Of a stretch of 64,000 nt of DNA, positions 20,762 to 31,336 are shown piece by piece. Position numbers and translations under genes: made by a program. The notes beneath the pieces were generated by a model that worked only from the letters and a program-made list of their open reading frames with translations, was not told the DNA's origin and searched no databases. The stretch comes from Pichia kudriavzevii (lineage: Eukaryota; Ascomycota; Pichiomycetes; Pichiales; Pichiaceae). Positions within the stretch are counted from its first letter, which is position 1; every line of letters starts with the position of its first letter. The stretch is taken from contig NC_042507.1 of assembly GCF_003054445.1 (NCBI RefSeq), positions 62,001-126,000 on the forward strand, read 5' to 3'.

Positions 20762-21118
20762 GAAATTCATCAATACCCTCTCCTCCCTCCACCCCCCTTT
20801 AGTTCACACCCTGTAATGAATTGGTATATAGACCTCCGTGTAATTTTACAACTATTAGATATTAGATTTGAGCAGCCGGAGTAAATACTGGTAACGGTAT
20901 TCACCATGCCAAAAAAAAAAAAAAATATTGAAAAATGAAAAACGAAAAATCCTGTATATCCGGTACCGGTTTTTAATTGACTCACCGCGTCGCCGATGGA
21001 GTTTATGATTTCACCAAATTCCATGCTTGATCCAGTTAGGCACTTTACTCTTTCAATCGGTTCCTTGAATTGCCCTCTCCCACTGTATCAATTGCTGGAA
21101 CTGAGTGGATGTCTTGAG
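20762..21118 (+). promoter_or_regulatory. CAR1 3' region and carrier promoter with Gcn4-type site
   Basis: This interval holds the arginase terminator and the carrier promoter. TGACTCA at 20978-20984 is a perfect Gcn4 (AP-1 type) site, 135 bases upstream of the preferred carrier ATG (21119). In-frame ATGs at 20996 and 21023 would place the site within about 45 bases of the start, which argues for the downstream ATG. An A-run lies at about 20911-20924. Confidence 0.5.
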
Positions 21119-22018
21119 ATGTCGGATAATAAAGCAGCTCATACAAGACCAACAGAAAATAACAAAAAACATCCGCCTAGATACGCTGGATTTATAGCTG
21201 GTGTGTTCTCTGGAGTGATGAAGAATGCAGTTGGTCACCCTTTTGATTCAGTTAAAGTCCGTTTGCAGACATCCTCTGGTAGATTTACGGGTCCATTAGA
21301 TTGTACCTTGAAGACTTTGAGGAATGAAGGTGTCCAAGGTCTTTATAAAGGCTTTACACCGCCATTGGTTGGATGGGTTTTAATGGATTCTGTGATGCTT
21401 GGTTCATTGACCGTTTATAGGAGGTTGGTTAAGGAGAATATCTATCCAGACGAGAAAAAGATGCCCCTTTTTGGCCACTGTCTTGCCGGCTTGCTATCAG
21501 GATGGACTGTTTCGTTTGTTGCTGCGCCTATTGAAACGTTGAAGGCAAGATTACAGGTTCAATACGACGCAAAGAGCAAAATATATTCCGGACCAATCGA
21601 CTGCTTGATAAAGTTGTGGAAACACGATGGTATCAGAACACTCTATAAAGGGCTGATACCGACCATGATCTTTAGGACGAATTTCATTGTCTGGTGGGGT
21701 TCATATGAGATAATTACAAATTATTTCACAGAGCATACCAACCTAAGTAAGGCGGCTACAAACTTTTGGGCAGGCGGACTGAGTGCCACATGTTTTTGGA
21801 TCACTGCTTACCCTGCAGATGTTGTTAAGAATGTCATCATGATTGATGGTGTCTCGAATCCTAGGTTCCACAAGTATTCAGATGCAGTTAAATATGTTTA
21901 TCGTGAAAGAGGGGGTCTTAGGGGTTTCACTAAGGGGTTCTTACCCAGTATATTGAGAAGCTTCCCTGCTAATGCTGCCGCTCTAGCTGCTTTTGAATTT
22001 GTAATGAGATTGTTTTAG
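21119..22018 (+). CDS. Mitochondrial carrier family (SLC25) protein
   Basis: Inner-membrane carrier of 299 aa with the three tandem repeats of the SLC25 family. The Px[DE]xx[KR] signatures are visible as HPFDSVKVRLQ (residues 40-50), APIETLKARLQ in repeat two and YPADVVKNVIM in repeat three, and a carrier-like ending FPANAAALAAFEFVMRLF. The third signature resembles the amino-acid branch (Ort1/Ymc-like), but the substrate cannot be fixed. Context gives a hint: it follows arginase and has a Gcn4-type site upstream, which would suit ornithine or another basic amino acid. The start MSDNKAAH (21119) is preferred; an in-frame extension to 20996 adds 41 residues without carrier similarity. Confidence 0.85.
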   Translation: MSDNKAAHTRPTENNKKHPPRYAGFIAGVFSGVMKNAVGHPFDSVKVRLQTSSGRFTGPLDCTLKTLRNEGVQGLYKGFTPPLVGWVLMDSVMLGSLTVYRRLVKENIYPDEKKMPLFGHCLAGLLSGWTVSFVAAPIETLKARLQVQYDAKSKIYSGPIDCLIKLWKHDGIRTLYKGLIPTMIFRTNFIVWWGSYEIITNYFTEHTNLSKAATNFWAGGLSATCFWITAYPADVVKNVIMIDGVSNPRFHKYSDAVKYVYRERGGLRGFTKGFLPSILRSFPANAAALAAFEFVMRLF

Positions 22019-22379
22019 ATCCCACTGATAGACAACCATAAGCATAGAATACCAGCATCCAGCATGACAGGTGCAATGGCATTAGTAAACCACCCAGTTG
22101 TCAAAATAGTCATTTTGCCTTTTAACTAATTTATTCCACAGATCAAACTAAGGACCTTCGGAGAATATCTTTGAGGTATTACACTCTGTTTACCCCCCAA
22201 TTTAGACTATCTACTATGTAAAAGTTCATGTAAATCATAAGCGTCGTAACATTTCGCTCATTTTGGATTTCATTGAGGCAGAAACAAAAATCCCATCTGT
22301 TCATTAAATTTCGTGCTGGGATGCAGTTTTAGGAGGTTTCTTTGCAACGGCGACAAACATCATAAAGTCAAGAAAAGCT
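22019..22379 (+). other. Tandem intergenic region
   Basis: Interval between the carrier and the large disordered-protein gene. It should hold a terminator and promoter, but no specific motif was recognised. Confidence 0.4.
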
Positions 22380-25300
22380 ATGTCGGACAAGAAGAAAAAT
22401 AGGCTTTCTATCTACAATCTTTTCGGAAAAGCCCCTTCACCAGAGCCTTCTGCAAAACCGCAAAAAAGAAAATCACGTCCAACTCCTTATTCAAAAATAA
22501 ATAGGTTGTCATATGTCCTCCCTAATGATGCGAGCTTGAAGAAGGCAGACTACTCATCCATTCCAAAGCTCCCAAAAAATGACAATAAACTAAACCCATC
22601 AAATAGAAATCTAGAAGTAGCAAATAAAAGTTCCAAATCAACATCCCCTAGTCCGTCTAATAATAACAACAATCTAAAAATATCATCAACGGTAACGCCT
22701 CCAGCTAAAGAATCATTACCCTTGGTGAATAGCAATTACAATATTGATTCATCCAAAGAGAATGAAATTCACTCTTTAGGGCAAATACCAAACACACCGT
22801 CTAAAGCCAACAACGTCGGAAGTACGTCGAGTCTTTCGTCATCGATTTATCCCAATGATTCATCATCTAAAAATTTAAGCAATTCTACACTACCTGATTT
22901 TGCCAGAAAATCATCATCTATTTATCCAGAATCAATGTTTTCTCCAGAAAGGCGAAATACACAAAAGCTTGGTAATTTAAGGTCTAGTCAAAGCGTTAAA
23001 AGGACAGATTTACTAAGGAAACGTAAGCCGCCTCCAACACTGTCGCTAAACACAGAGTCTGTTTCTGAGAATTTGGAGCCCACAAGTAGGATCAAAGCAG
23101 AAGAAAATGAGATTTTGTCTGATAGCTCATTAAAAAGCTCAGAAAGTGAATTTTCACCTCTTAAGTTAATGCCTATAATTTCAAATTCCTCTGAGCAAAA
23201 TCAACATAAAAACCTATTATCCTCGGATACAAAGCTAGATCCGGCAAATAATGTTATGTTTGCCCCTTCTAGTATGGATTATGATCCACCCAAATTTCAA
23301 AGTCCAGAAAGTAATGACTTAAATACGAACAATCATAAACATTCGAGAACATTATCAAGCATTGAAGAAATAACAAGTGCTTTAGAAACTTTCCAAAGGG
23401 AACAAGAGCGATCATTTCTACATAACAATGATAGAATGGAATCAATCAATGGGCAAATTGAAGATCATAGTAGTGAAATATACAACACGAGCCAAACTAG
23501 CGATAAGCTTACCTTCGACCATGATGAGTCTTTAAATCTTGAGAGTTGTGAGCATGAGGATTACCCTGAAAATTCTGAAGAGCTTTTAGATGACGAATCA
23601 ATGAATAAACAAACAAAACATTATGATCCTGAAGGAATGGGTGGTGGCGGTCTGTTTATGAAAGTTAAAGATCTTCCATCATTAGAAACTGGAGAAAGTT
23701 TGCCTGAGTATATCGAAAAGTTAAAGTGTACTAAGCTCAATATACCCGAAGATAATAAAGAAGATTTTTCCATTGAGTTGACCAAACCTAAAACCTTGGG
23801 TTCCGACTACTCCAGCTCTTTTGAGATTTTTTATGATGTGCCAGAGAGTAACTCAAAATCCTCACAGGTTACTCCTGTCCTTTCGGCAAACCAACAATTC
23901 GAAGAAATAGCTAGAAAAAATGAGGAAACTGAAGACACAACTAAAGAAAATCTATCAACTTCAGTAGAAGGGGAAGGCAACGCTCCTACAGAGGTGCACT
24001 CCTCTGCCGCTGATGAAGAAGGAGTCAATGATGAAACTGAAGGCCGCGTTTCTCTTGCTGATGTAAACTTGGTACGTCCAGTGGATGAATATTCTGAATC
24101 CTCTTCCAGAAGTAGAGAAGAAAATAGCAAAACTCACTTTTCTACTGAAAAGATGGTCGACCACAGGGAGTCTGTATCTACAGAAACAGTTGATGATGAA
24201 TATGGAGTAGAAAATTGGAAGCGATATAGCACTGAAACTGACTTTTTCCCCAATGTCGAAGAATTGAAAGACGATATGAGTTTTTCTGAAGTCTCAAAAA
24301 CTTCAGAGGATCAGGTTATGATAACACCAACCGAAGAGATAGCTCAAAGGGAACTCGATTTGGATGATGAAATTGAAAACAGCTTTAATGAAATGAAAAT
24401 TTCCGATCACTGTGCGAATGGTGAGGCAGTTCATGCAGAAAGAAACGGTAGCATTAACGATTTGTATCCAACTTACACAAGAGAGTCTGATAGTGTAGAG
24501 GCTGACAAAGATACTAGTAAGAGTAATAACTTCCACACCTATGCCAATTTTGACCGTTCCCCACTGCTCTCTCTAGACGCCTCCTCATCTGATGATGTTG
24601 AGGGAGATAATGAAGGGTTCGACAGTGATGCCCTACAATTTTCACCGAAAACAACCGAAGTTCCATTATACAGACACAACTCAATGCTAGCAAAAGGCGT
24701 TTTAGCAGAAAACAAGGACATAACTACTTCGGCAAGTTCCCGCTTTAAAGGGAAAGGTGGTTTGCATGTGATGAACGAAGATAGAGTGAGTCCATCTGTT
24801 TCAGGAAGTTTAAGTTTTGGGTCTAGTGAACATAAAAGCGAAACTGCTATCTCTGATGATCACTACAGTGGAAGTTATGCCCACGAACTCGAGTATTCGG
24901 ATAGAATTGTTGCACCTATTCCTGATTTTAATTCAGGTACTTCGTCTATAGATGAAGAATCTCAAGATGCTGTAGGGGACTTCGACTCGGAGCATAATTT
25001 TGAGCCTATTCTGACATATGACAGGAGGGAAGATTTACAAGTAGCCCCTATTCAACACTCCCAGTTAACTGCTTCTACACCACCTGTTCCAGGGGCTACC
25101 CATAAATCAAAAAATAGACGGCCGCCCCCTGTATATCCATCTGCTGGAAGAAGGCCTCGAGGACTATCCGAAAGTACGGCCAACCCAGAGCTTTTCAAGA
25201 ATGGTATCAGTAAACCAGCTGAATTTTTAGACAGAGATAAAGTAGCGGAAAAGAATGCCGATTTCAATGAAGAGAAGAGCTCTCATGATGAAGTCCAAAG

Positions 25301-25778
25301 CGAAGGTGTCATCAAAAAGGGAGAGAAGTGTAGCTACATAGAAACTCTCAGACAGAAAAAGGGAAAAACCAACATCAAATCCAATCCTTCACCTCAGATA
25401 CTGCCAATTTCAATCAAACAAAATGGAACAATCTCTCATAAGAAAATACCCTCTCAGCAGTTACGAATGTCCAACAAAGGTAGAGCCTTCCGTCATGGAC
25501 ATGTCACTGTTAAACCGAGAACGAGACTGCTGGCTAGCGAAATTGACGATGGCGAATTGCCTGATGCCACATTATTCCACTCATCCCAAAAAACCAAAGT
25601 TCCAGTTCATCCAGATGCAGATGTAATTGCCGCTTCAGAACGTTTCACGCAACTTGCAAAGCAGAATTCTCGCAATAACGGAGATTTAGGACGTATAAAT
25701 AGTGTTCTTAGTGTCAGACCCCATTACGGAACTGGCATGACATTGTTTGTCGCCAATCCTGACAGCGACGACGAATAG
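22380..25778 (+). CDS. Large Ser/acidic-rich disordered protein, unrecognised
   Basis: Protein of 1132 aa that I do not recognise. It begins with a basic patch (KKKNRLSIYNLFGK, then several KR/RP clusters) and is otherwise dominated by Ser, Asn, Asp and Glu with no membrane segments or catalytic motif, so it is probably mostly disordered. Short conserved-looking islands stand out: GMGGGGLFMKVKDLPSLETG (about 420-440), a proline-rich TPPVPG/RRPPPVYPSAGRR stretch (about 898-925) that fits SH3 ligands, and a C-terminus GMTLFVANPDSDDE. Repeated short FxP/SxP phospho-type sites suggest a scaffold at the cell cortex, cytoskeleton or eisosome, but that is only inference. Codon use resembles its neighbours. 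Confidence 0.8.
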   Translation: MSDKKKNRLSIYNLFGKAPSPEPSAKPQKRKSRPTPYSKINRLSYVLPNDASLKKADYSSIPKLPKNDNKLNPSNRNLEVANKSSKSTSPSPSNNNNNLKISSTVTPPAKESLPLVNSNYNIDSSKENEIHSLGQIPNTPSKANNVGSTSSLSSSIYPNDSSSKNLSNSTLPDFARKSSSIYPESMFSPERRNTQKLGNLRSSQSVKRTDLLRKRKPPPTLSLNTESVSENLEPTSRIKAEENEILSDSSLKSSESEFSPLKLMPIISNSSEQNQHKNLLSSDTKLDPANNVMFAPSSMDYDPPKFQSPESNDLNTNNHKHSRTLSSIEEITSALETFQREQERSFLHNNDRMESINGQIEDHSSEIYNTSQTSDKLTFDHDESLNLESCEHEDYPENSEELLDDESMNKQTKHYDPEGMGGGGLFMKVKDLPSLETGESLPEYIEKLKCTKLNIPEDNKEDFSIELTKPKTLGSDYSSSFEIFYDVPESNSKSSQVTPVLSANQQFEEIARKNEETEDTTKENLSTSVEGEGNAPTEVHSSAADEEGVNDETEGRVSLADVNLVRPVDEYSESSSRSREENSKTHFSTEKMVDHRESVSTETVDDEYGVENWKRYSTETDFFPNVEELKDDMSFSEVSKTSEDQVMITPTEEIAQRELDLDDEIENSFNEMKISDHCANGEAVHAERNGSINDLYPTYTRESDSVEADKDTSKSNNFHTYANFDRSPLLSLDASSSDDVEGDNEGFDSDALQFSPKTTEVPLYRHNSMLAKGVLAENKDITTSASSRFKGKGGLHVMNEDRVSPSVSGSLSFGSSEHKSETAISDDHYSGSYAHELEYSDRIVAPIPDFNSGTSSIDEESQDAVGDFDSEHNFEPILTYDRREDLQVAPIQHSQLTASTPPVPGATHKSKNRRPPPVYPSAGRRPRGLSESTANPELFKNGISKPAEFLDRDKVAEKNADFNEEKSSHDEVQSEGVIKKGEKCSYIETLRQKKGKTNIKSNPSPQILPISIKQNGTISHKKIPSQQLRMSNKGRAFRHGHVTVKPRTRLLASEIDDGELPDATLFHSSQKTKVPVHPDADVIAASERFTQLAKQNSRNNGDLGRINSVLSVRPHYGTGMTLFVANPDSDDE

Positions 25779-26099
25779 GACTGATCTCTTAGTTGTCTGT
25801 TCTCCCCAGTGTAGCATCCAATACTCTATAGACTTTAATCTATTAATCATAGGCACATGCGCCACTTGATATGTTACGTGGAATCTCGCGACTGCGCCAC
25901 TTGTATGTGCTTTTTTCTATCCTTTCTCTGTTCATTATTTTTGGAATTGTGGGTTTTTTGCAAAATGCTCTGGTGGCCGTCGCTGACGCCGTGAGTTGTT
26001 ATTGTAAATGAGAGCCCATTTGCTGGAACAGTTGAGTTTGGTGACCATTTTTGCAGAGAACCAATTTGCCACAAATCACAAGCAACAGGTGCATTTACA
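25779..26099 (+). promoter_or_regulatory. SEC26 promoter with direct repeat
   Basis: Upstream region of SEC26. The 11-mer TGCGCCACTTG occurs twice in direct orientation (25858-25868 and 25893-25903), 35 bases apart, about 200 bases before the SEC26 ATG. The repeat is seen; a regulatory role is unknown. Confidence 0.4.
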
Positions 26100-29000
26100 A
26101 TGTCTGTAGATTCTGCAGCTTACACATTGATCTATGAGGTATGTTGTTGCAAGCTCCCCCCTATTGCGGGCCTACTAGTTTTCTTGTTTGTTTTGCCTGT
26201 TATTATTGGAAGACTTCAAACACGTGAATATATTCAATGAACAATCCACCAAATTGTAGACTGAAATACTAACTGGGTTCTGGTAAACTGCCTTTTATTA
26301 TTTTTTTTACTCTAGCCGTCAACTACTCAGAAGTATAGTGTCAATGAGTTCAAAACTCAACTTGAAAAGGGTGATGACGAATCTAAACAAGTCACCATGA
26401 GGAACATTTTGATCACAATGATCAATTCCGATCCCATGCCTGAACTTTTGATGCACATCATTAGATATGTGATGCCTTCCAAAGATAAGAAACTAAAGAA
26501 GCTATTATACTTTTACTGGGAAATTTGTGAAAAGTATGACTCGGAAGGGAAGCTTAGACATGAAATGATTTTGGTTTGTAACGCTATTCAAAGAGATTTA
26601 CAACATCCTAATGAATTTATCAGGGGTAATACATTGAGATTTTTGAACAAGCTGAAGGAGCCAGAATTGTTGGAAACGTTGGTTCCAAATTGTCGATCCT
26701 GCTTAGAACATCGTCACGCTTACGTTAGAAAGAATGCTGTTTTTGCAATTTACTCCATCTATAAAGTCTCTGATCATTTGATTCCAGATGCTCCTGAATT
26801 AATTCTTGATTTCCTCAATATTGAAAACGATGCTACTTGTAGAAGAAATGCCTTTGTTTGTTTGAGTCAGTTGAATAGAGAAGCTTCTTTGTTGTATATT
26901 CAAGAACAACAGTTGGAATCTTTAGATCCATTGATTCAACTAGCAATCATTGAATTTATTCGTAAAGATGCGTTACAACACAATGAATTAAGACAGCAAT
27001 ACTTACAGATTGTCACCGCATTACTCGACTTTGGTAATACGGCTGTTGCCTATGAAGCAGCCACTACATTAAGTGTGCTGAGCTCTTCCCCTGCTTCAGT
27101 TAAAAATGCAGCTAATAAGTTTGTTGAGTTGGCTATCAAGGAGTCAGATATTAACGTCAAATTGATTGCGCTGGAAAGAATCAGTGAATTGCATTCTGAA
27201 AATGAGGGGGTTCTAGACGATGTTTGTTTGGATATCTTGAAAGTATTATCTTCCCCATCCGTTGATGTTAGAAATAAAGCCATTGAAATTGGTTTGAAAC
27301 TTGTTTCATCAAAAAATGTTGAGGATGTTATCAAATTGTTGAAAAAGGAGTTGCAAAGAACCACAAACTCCAATGAGGATAAAACAACTGAATACAGACA
27401 AGCTCTAATCAGTGCAATTCATTCTATTGCAATCAAGTTTCATGAGATTGCCTCCTCTGTTGTTGACTTACTATTGGAATTCATTGGGGAATTGAACACA
27501 TCGGCAGCCACTGAAGTGATAACTTTTGTTAAACAGGTAATTGATAAATACCCAGACTTAAGAAGTAACATCATCAATAGACTATTGGTTTCCTTATCTA
27601 ATGTAAAATCAGGGAAAGTGTATAGAGGCTCTCTCTGGATCCTAGGTGAATACTGCATTGAAGAACCCGACGTTCAGGCTACTTGGAAACACATCAGAAC
27701 TAATATTGGTGAGATTCCTATACTTGGAGCAGAAAAAAAAGCAAATGGGTTTGAAGCTGAAGAGGATGATCTTGAGGCTAAGAGTGAAAATAGAAGTGCA
27801 ACAAAACCAAAAGTCCTAGCTGATGGTACTTATGCAACAGAAAGTGCATATGATGAGCCAAAGAAGGATAGCACAGTCGCATCTTCCAAGCACTATAAAA
27901 CCCCAATTAGAAGTTTCATTTTAGATGGTGATTTTTATTTGGCCTCTGTTTTGGCATCAACATTAGTCAAATTATTACTGAGACTAAACAAACTTTCAGG
28001 TAGAAAAGATTTATTGAACGCCTTAAAAGCCGAAGCTATGCTTATAATGGTTTCTATTCTAAGAGTTGGTGAGTCCTCCTTTGTTAAAAAGAAAATTGAT
28101 GAAGATTCATCTGAGAGAATCATGTCCTGTATTAGGTTTTTATCTGAAGAGGAAACCAATGTTAAACTGCTTGAAGATGCATTTTTGGACAGTACCATCG
28201 AAGCCTTCCACCAGCAAGTTGATGGTCAGGTCGAAGCAGAAATCGAAAAACTGAGCTCTACACATCTAAATGCAGAACAAGTTGATGATCCTATTGCTTT
28301 CAGACAGTTCAGTAATAAGGATGCTAAAGTCATTGGGGATGATGAAAAGGAGCTGATGGCCGTTCAAGGCGGATCTACTCAAAAGGAAGATTTGTCTTCC
28401 AGGTTGAACAAGATTGTTCAGTTAACTGGTTTCTCTGATCCTGTTTATGCAGAGGCATATGTTAAAGTTCACCAATTTGATGTCACTTTGGATGTTCTGA
28501 TTGTCAACCAAACTACGACTACATTGCGTAACCTAAGTGTAGAATTTGCAGCACTTGGTGACTTGAAGGTCATTGATAAACCATCTTCCAGTAACATTCC
28601 TCCACATGGCTTCCATAGGACACAAACTACTGTTAAGGTTTCAAGTGCGGATACCGGTGTGATTTTTGGTAACATTGTATACGATGGTCAGCACGCTGAC
28701 CAGAGTACAATTGTTATTTTGAGTGACGTCCATATTGATATCTTGGACTACATCAAGCCAGCTACCTGTACAGAAGCTCAATTTAGAAAGATGTGGAACG
28801 AGTTTGAATGGGAGAACAAAATTAGTGTTAACTCTTCTTTGCCTACTCTAAAGGAATACTTGGACGAATTGTTGAAGAGCACCAATATGAATAACCTAAC
28901 CCCAGGCTCGATCATTGGTGATTGCCAATTTTTGTCTGCTAATCTTTATTCTCGATCTACATTTGGTGAAGATGCGCTTGCTAACTTGTGTATTGAAAAA

Positions 29001-29129
29001 AGCGTAGACGGTCCTATTGTTGGACATGTGAGAATCAGGTCCAAGGGACAAGGACTTGCCCTCAGTCTGGGTGATAAAGTTGCTGCGGTTGCAAGAAAGA
29101 ACAGCAATATAGCTGTCACAGAAGTATAA
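26100..29129 (+). CDS. SEC26: Coatomer subunit beta (beta-COP), spliced
   Basis: Beta subunit of the COPI coat, which drives Golgi-to-ER and intra-Golgi vesicle traffic. The uninterrupted open frame starts only at 26397, inside a conserved region. A short first exon (26100-26138, encoding MSVDSAAYTLIYE) joins in frame to 26316 after removal of a 177-base intron, restoring a 950-aa protein (S. cerevisiae 973) whose N-terminus matches beta-COP. The N-terminal two thirds is an adaptin-like HEAT solenoid (MPELLMHIIRYVMPS, KLLYFYWEICEKYD), followed by an acidic linker (about 465-505) and C-terminal appendage domains (from about 700). Delta-COP lies about 31 kb away in the same window. Confidence 0.95.
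26139..26315 (+). other. SEC26: Spliceosomal intron in SEC26
   Basis: A 177-base intron with a perfect yeast 5' splice site GTATGT (26139-26144), perfect branch point TACTAAC (26267-26273) and a 3' TAG at 26313-26315 preceded by a T-rich tract. Splicing joins codon 13 (Glu) to codon 14 (Pro) in phase 0. Confidence 0.93.
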
Positions 29130-29380
29130 AACTCCCCCTTTTTTTTTGTAAACTTTAAAGTAAAACATTTAAAACTTTGATATTATCCTATTTAGTATTT
29201 TTTCCCCTCATTATGTAAACAGGAATACATGAATAAAATCGCGTTAGTACAGCAACTGACTAAAGTTCTGTTTTTTTTTTTCCAGATACGAGAGTTGTTT
29301 CGTTGATAGCACCCACATACTATTTCTTTGTTGTATACAAACGGTATTTCGATACATAGTACAGGTTGAAGTGAACCAAG

Positions 29381-30274
29381 ATGCAAGCCCTTTACCAGTT
29401 TAGGGAAAAGTACTCGTACGATGATCCTTTGGCTTGGATGAAGCCTTTTGTTGACGAACATATCGTTCCACATGTTCCGCAGAAGTTCCAAAATACCGAA
29501 ATTGTTAAGGAAAACTTGCACACTCTAATATTTGGAATCACTCTCTATACTACTATATTTCAGTTCTCGAAACTCATCTTTATGTTCCCGACTATTTCAA
29601 ATGCGTTGAAATCGAAAAAGAACAGGCTGGACGGGTCTGTTAGAGTTGTTTCCTTTATCCAAGCAATTATAATTTGTGTTTTGGGTATACCAGTATTCAA
29701 GAATGAACACTTATCCAAGGATCATGTATTTGCATCAACACCATACGCCAGATTTTATGCAAGTATGGCATTGAGCTACTTTATCTGGGATACTGTCATC
29801 TCTACTATCTACGTTAACTTGTTTGGAGTCGGATTTTTGGTACACGGTATCGTCTCCACTATTGTGTTTGGCATTGCTGTTGAAAAAAACTTCATTCTGT
29901 ATTACTCAGCAGCATTTCTATTATTTGAAATTTCAACTCCCTTCTTGGATATAAGATGGGTTGGTTTGAAATTTAAAGTGTTGCCTGATTTTGTCAAACT
30001 GCTAAACAATATAATTCTAATTCTGATTTTCTTTTTTGTTAGAATCTGCTGGGGATGGTATCAAGTTATAAAACTAGCTAAGGATCGATATGTGGCCAGT
30101 GATGAGCCAGGCTTTACCACATTCGGTGCGTGTGTTATTTTGGGTTGCAACTTTGTCTTGGATGTTTTAAATGTCTTTTGGTTCAGTAAAATGATGACTG
30201 TTGCTGTTGTCACAATTAAGCAAATGGTAGGCTTCTCAAAAAAGGCAGACGATGAAAAACTGAAATTAATGTAA
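29381..30274 (+). CDS. TLC-domain ER membrane protein (YPR114W-like)
   Basis: Multi-pass membrane protein of 297 aa with seven or so hydrophobic segments, most like S. cerevisiae YPR114W (315 aa) and the TMEM56/TLCD group. The TLC-type region runs from about residue 80 (RVVSFIQAIIICVLGI) to 265. The segment YFIWDTVISTIYVNLFG matches the conserved Asp-containing helix of the family, and the short loop EISTPFLDIRW is characteristic. TLC proteins include ceramide synthases and lipid-composition regulators; the S. cerevisiae protein has no firm function, so none is assigned. Confidence 0.8.
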   Translation: MQALYQFREKYSYDDPLAWMKPFVDEHIVPHVPQKFQNTEIVKENLHTLIFGITLYTTIFQFSKLIFMFPTISNALKSKKNRLDGSVRVVSFIQAIIICVLGIPVFKNEHLSKDHVFASTPYARFYASMALSYFIWDTVISTIYVNLFGVGFLVHGIVSTIVFGIAVEKNFILYYSAAFLLFEISTPFLDIRWVGLKFKVLPDFVKLLNNIILILIFFFVRICWGWYQVIKLAKDRYVASDEPGFTTFGACVILGCNFVLDVLNVFWFSKMMTVAVVTIKQMVGFSKKADDEKLKLM

Positions 30275-30534
30275 ACAACCATTTTGAAATTCCACACAAA
30301 GAGAAAAAATTAATGGGATCCATACTTTCATCCTGTTTCCATTTTTTTTTCTTCTCGTTCCCCAATATAAACTGATTCAATCAACTCATATACTATTAAA
30401 AACATTTGAAAACATAAAACGTAGCATTAATTATCCAAAAATTCTTACATAAGTGATCGACATTTTTTTTTTCTTTTGCTAAGATGTACGGAGAATTTGT
30501 AGTGTATAGTTAACCTATTTACTTTATCTATAAC
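30275..30534. other. Convergent 3' region
   Basis: AT-rich region between the TLC-domain gene and FMN1, with T-tracts at 30342-30350 and 30463-30472. No gene seen. Confidence 0.4.
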
Positions 30535-31104
30535 CTAGTTCAAAAGATACTTGCATTTCAAGTATCCTTCTTTCTTGAGGTTTTGTAGGCCAATATCCAC
30601 ATCAAGTTGGATGTCCTTCTTCAACGCATCAATTCCTTCGTAGTTAAGTTCAGGTCGGAGGTATCCACAAATAACGGCAGACATATCAGCACCATAGAAG
30701 CTGTCAGAAAACTTATGAATGATATATATTTCGCATGTTTTCTCCTTATTTCCATAATATGGGTTCCAGCCGAGTGACATAACCATTGGTAAAATTTCAA
30801 GTTCTTCATCTTGTAAATGACGACCATAATTTAAAACAACTGACGACTTTCTATCCACTCTTTCAACTTCAACATCCTTGATTCCATTCTTCAATTTATC
30901 AGATTTATATAGTTTAGCATAACCAAAATAGACACCGGGATTGATATCGGTCAAGAGCTTGTTATTAGCCACATTGATGTTGGCTGTTGGAAATCCTAAA
31001 TCGGTAGATCCACGGCCAAATCCAGGAATGACCTCTGTTCTTTCAATGTAAATTGGATATGGACTCTCTGGTGAGTCTGGAATATGGACTTCCGGTCTGA
31101 CCAT
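30535..31104 (-). CDS. FMN1: Riboflavin kinase
   Basis: Flavokinase of 189 aa (S. cerevisiae 218) that phosphorylates riboflavin to FMN. The family motif GFGRGSTDLGFPTANI (about 28-43) carries the PTAN nucleotide/metal-binding element, and NPGVYFGYAKL and MVMSLGWNPYYGNKEKT complete the conserved flavin-binding face, with EIYIIHKF as the following strand. A short N-terminal RPEVHIPDSPESPYPIYI segment is typical of fungal forms. The start is the first ATG of the frame. It is tandem with GLE1 upstream on the same strand. Confidence 0.95.
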   Translation of the reverse strand: MVRPEVHIPDSPESPYPIYIERTEVIPGFGRGSTDLGFPTANINVANNKLLTDINPGVYFGYAKLYKSDKLKNGIKDVEVERVDRKSSVVLNYGRHLQDEELEILPMVMSLGWNPYYGNKEKTCEIYIIHKFSDSFYGADMSAVICGYLRPELNYEGIDALKKDIQLDVDIGLQNLKKEGYLKCKYLLN

Positions 31105-31336
31105 ACGGTTATACGATGTTATGTTTGGCTTTCACGTGCACTGCCGCCCCTCAAAGAATAAAAGGATATTTCTGGTACATACACGACTGATAACTATAAT
31201 TAAACGAGACACAGAAATTTTATTTGAGAACAAGCACATTCACATGCACATCAACGTTATCGTGGTTAATTATTTAGCTAGTAAAGTACAAATTTTTCTT
31301 CTTTCCTCATTCTATACAGTTTCACATCTATTTCAT

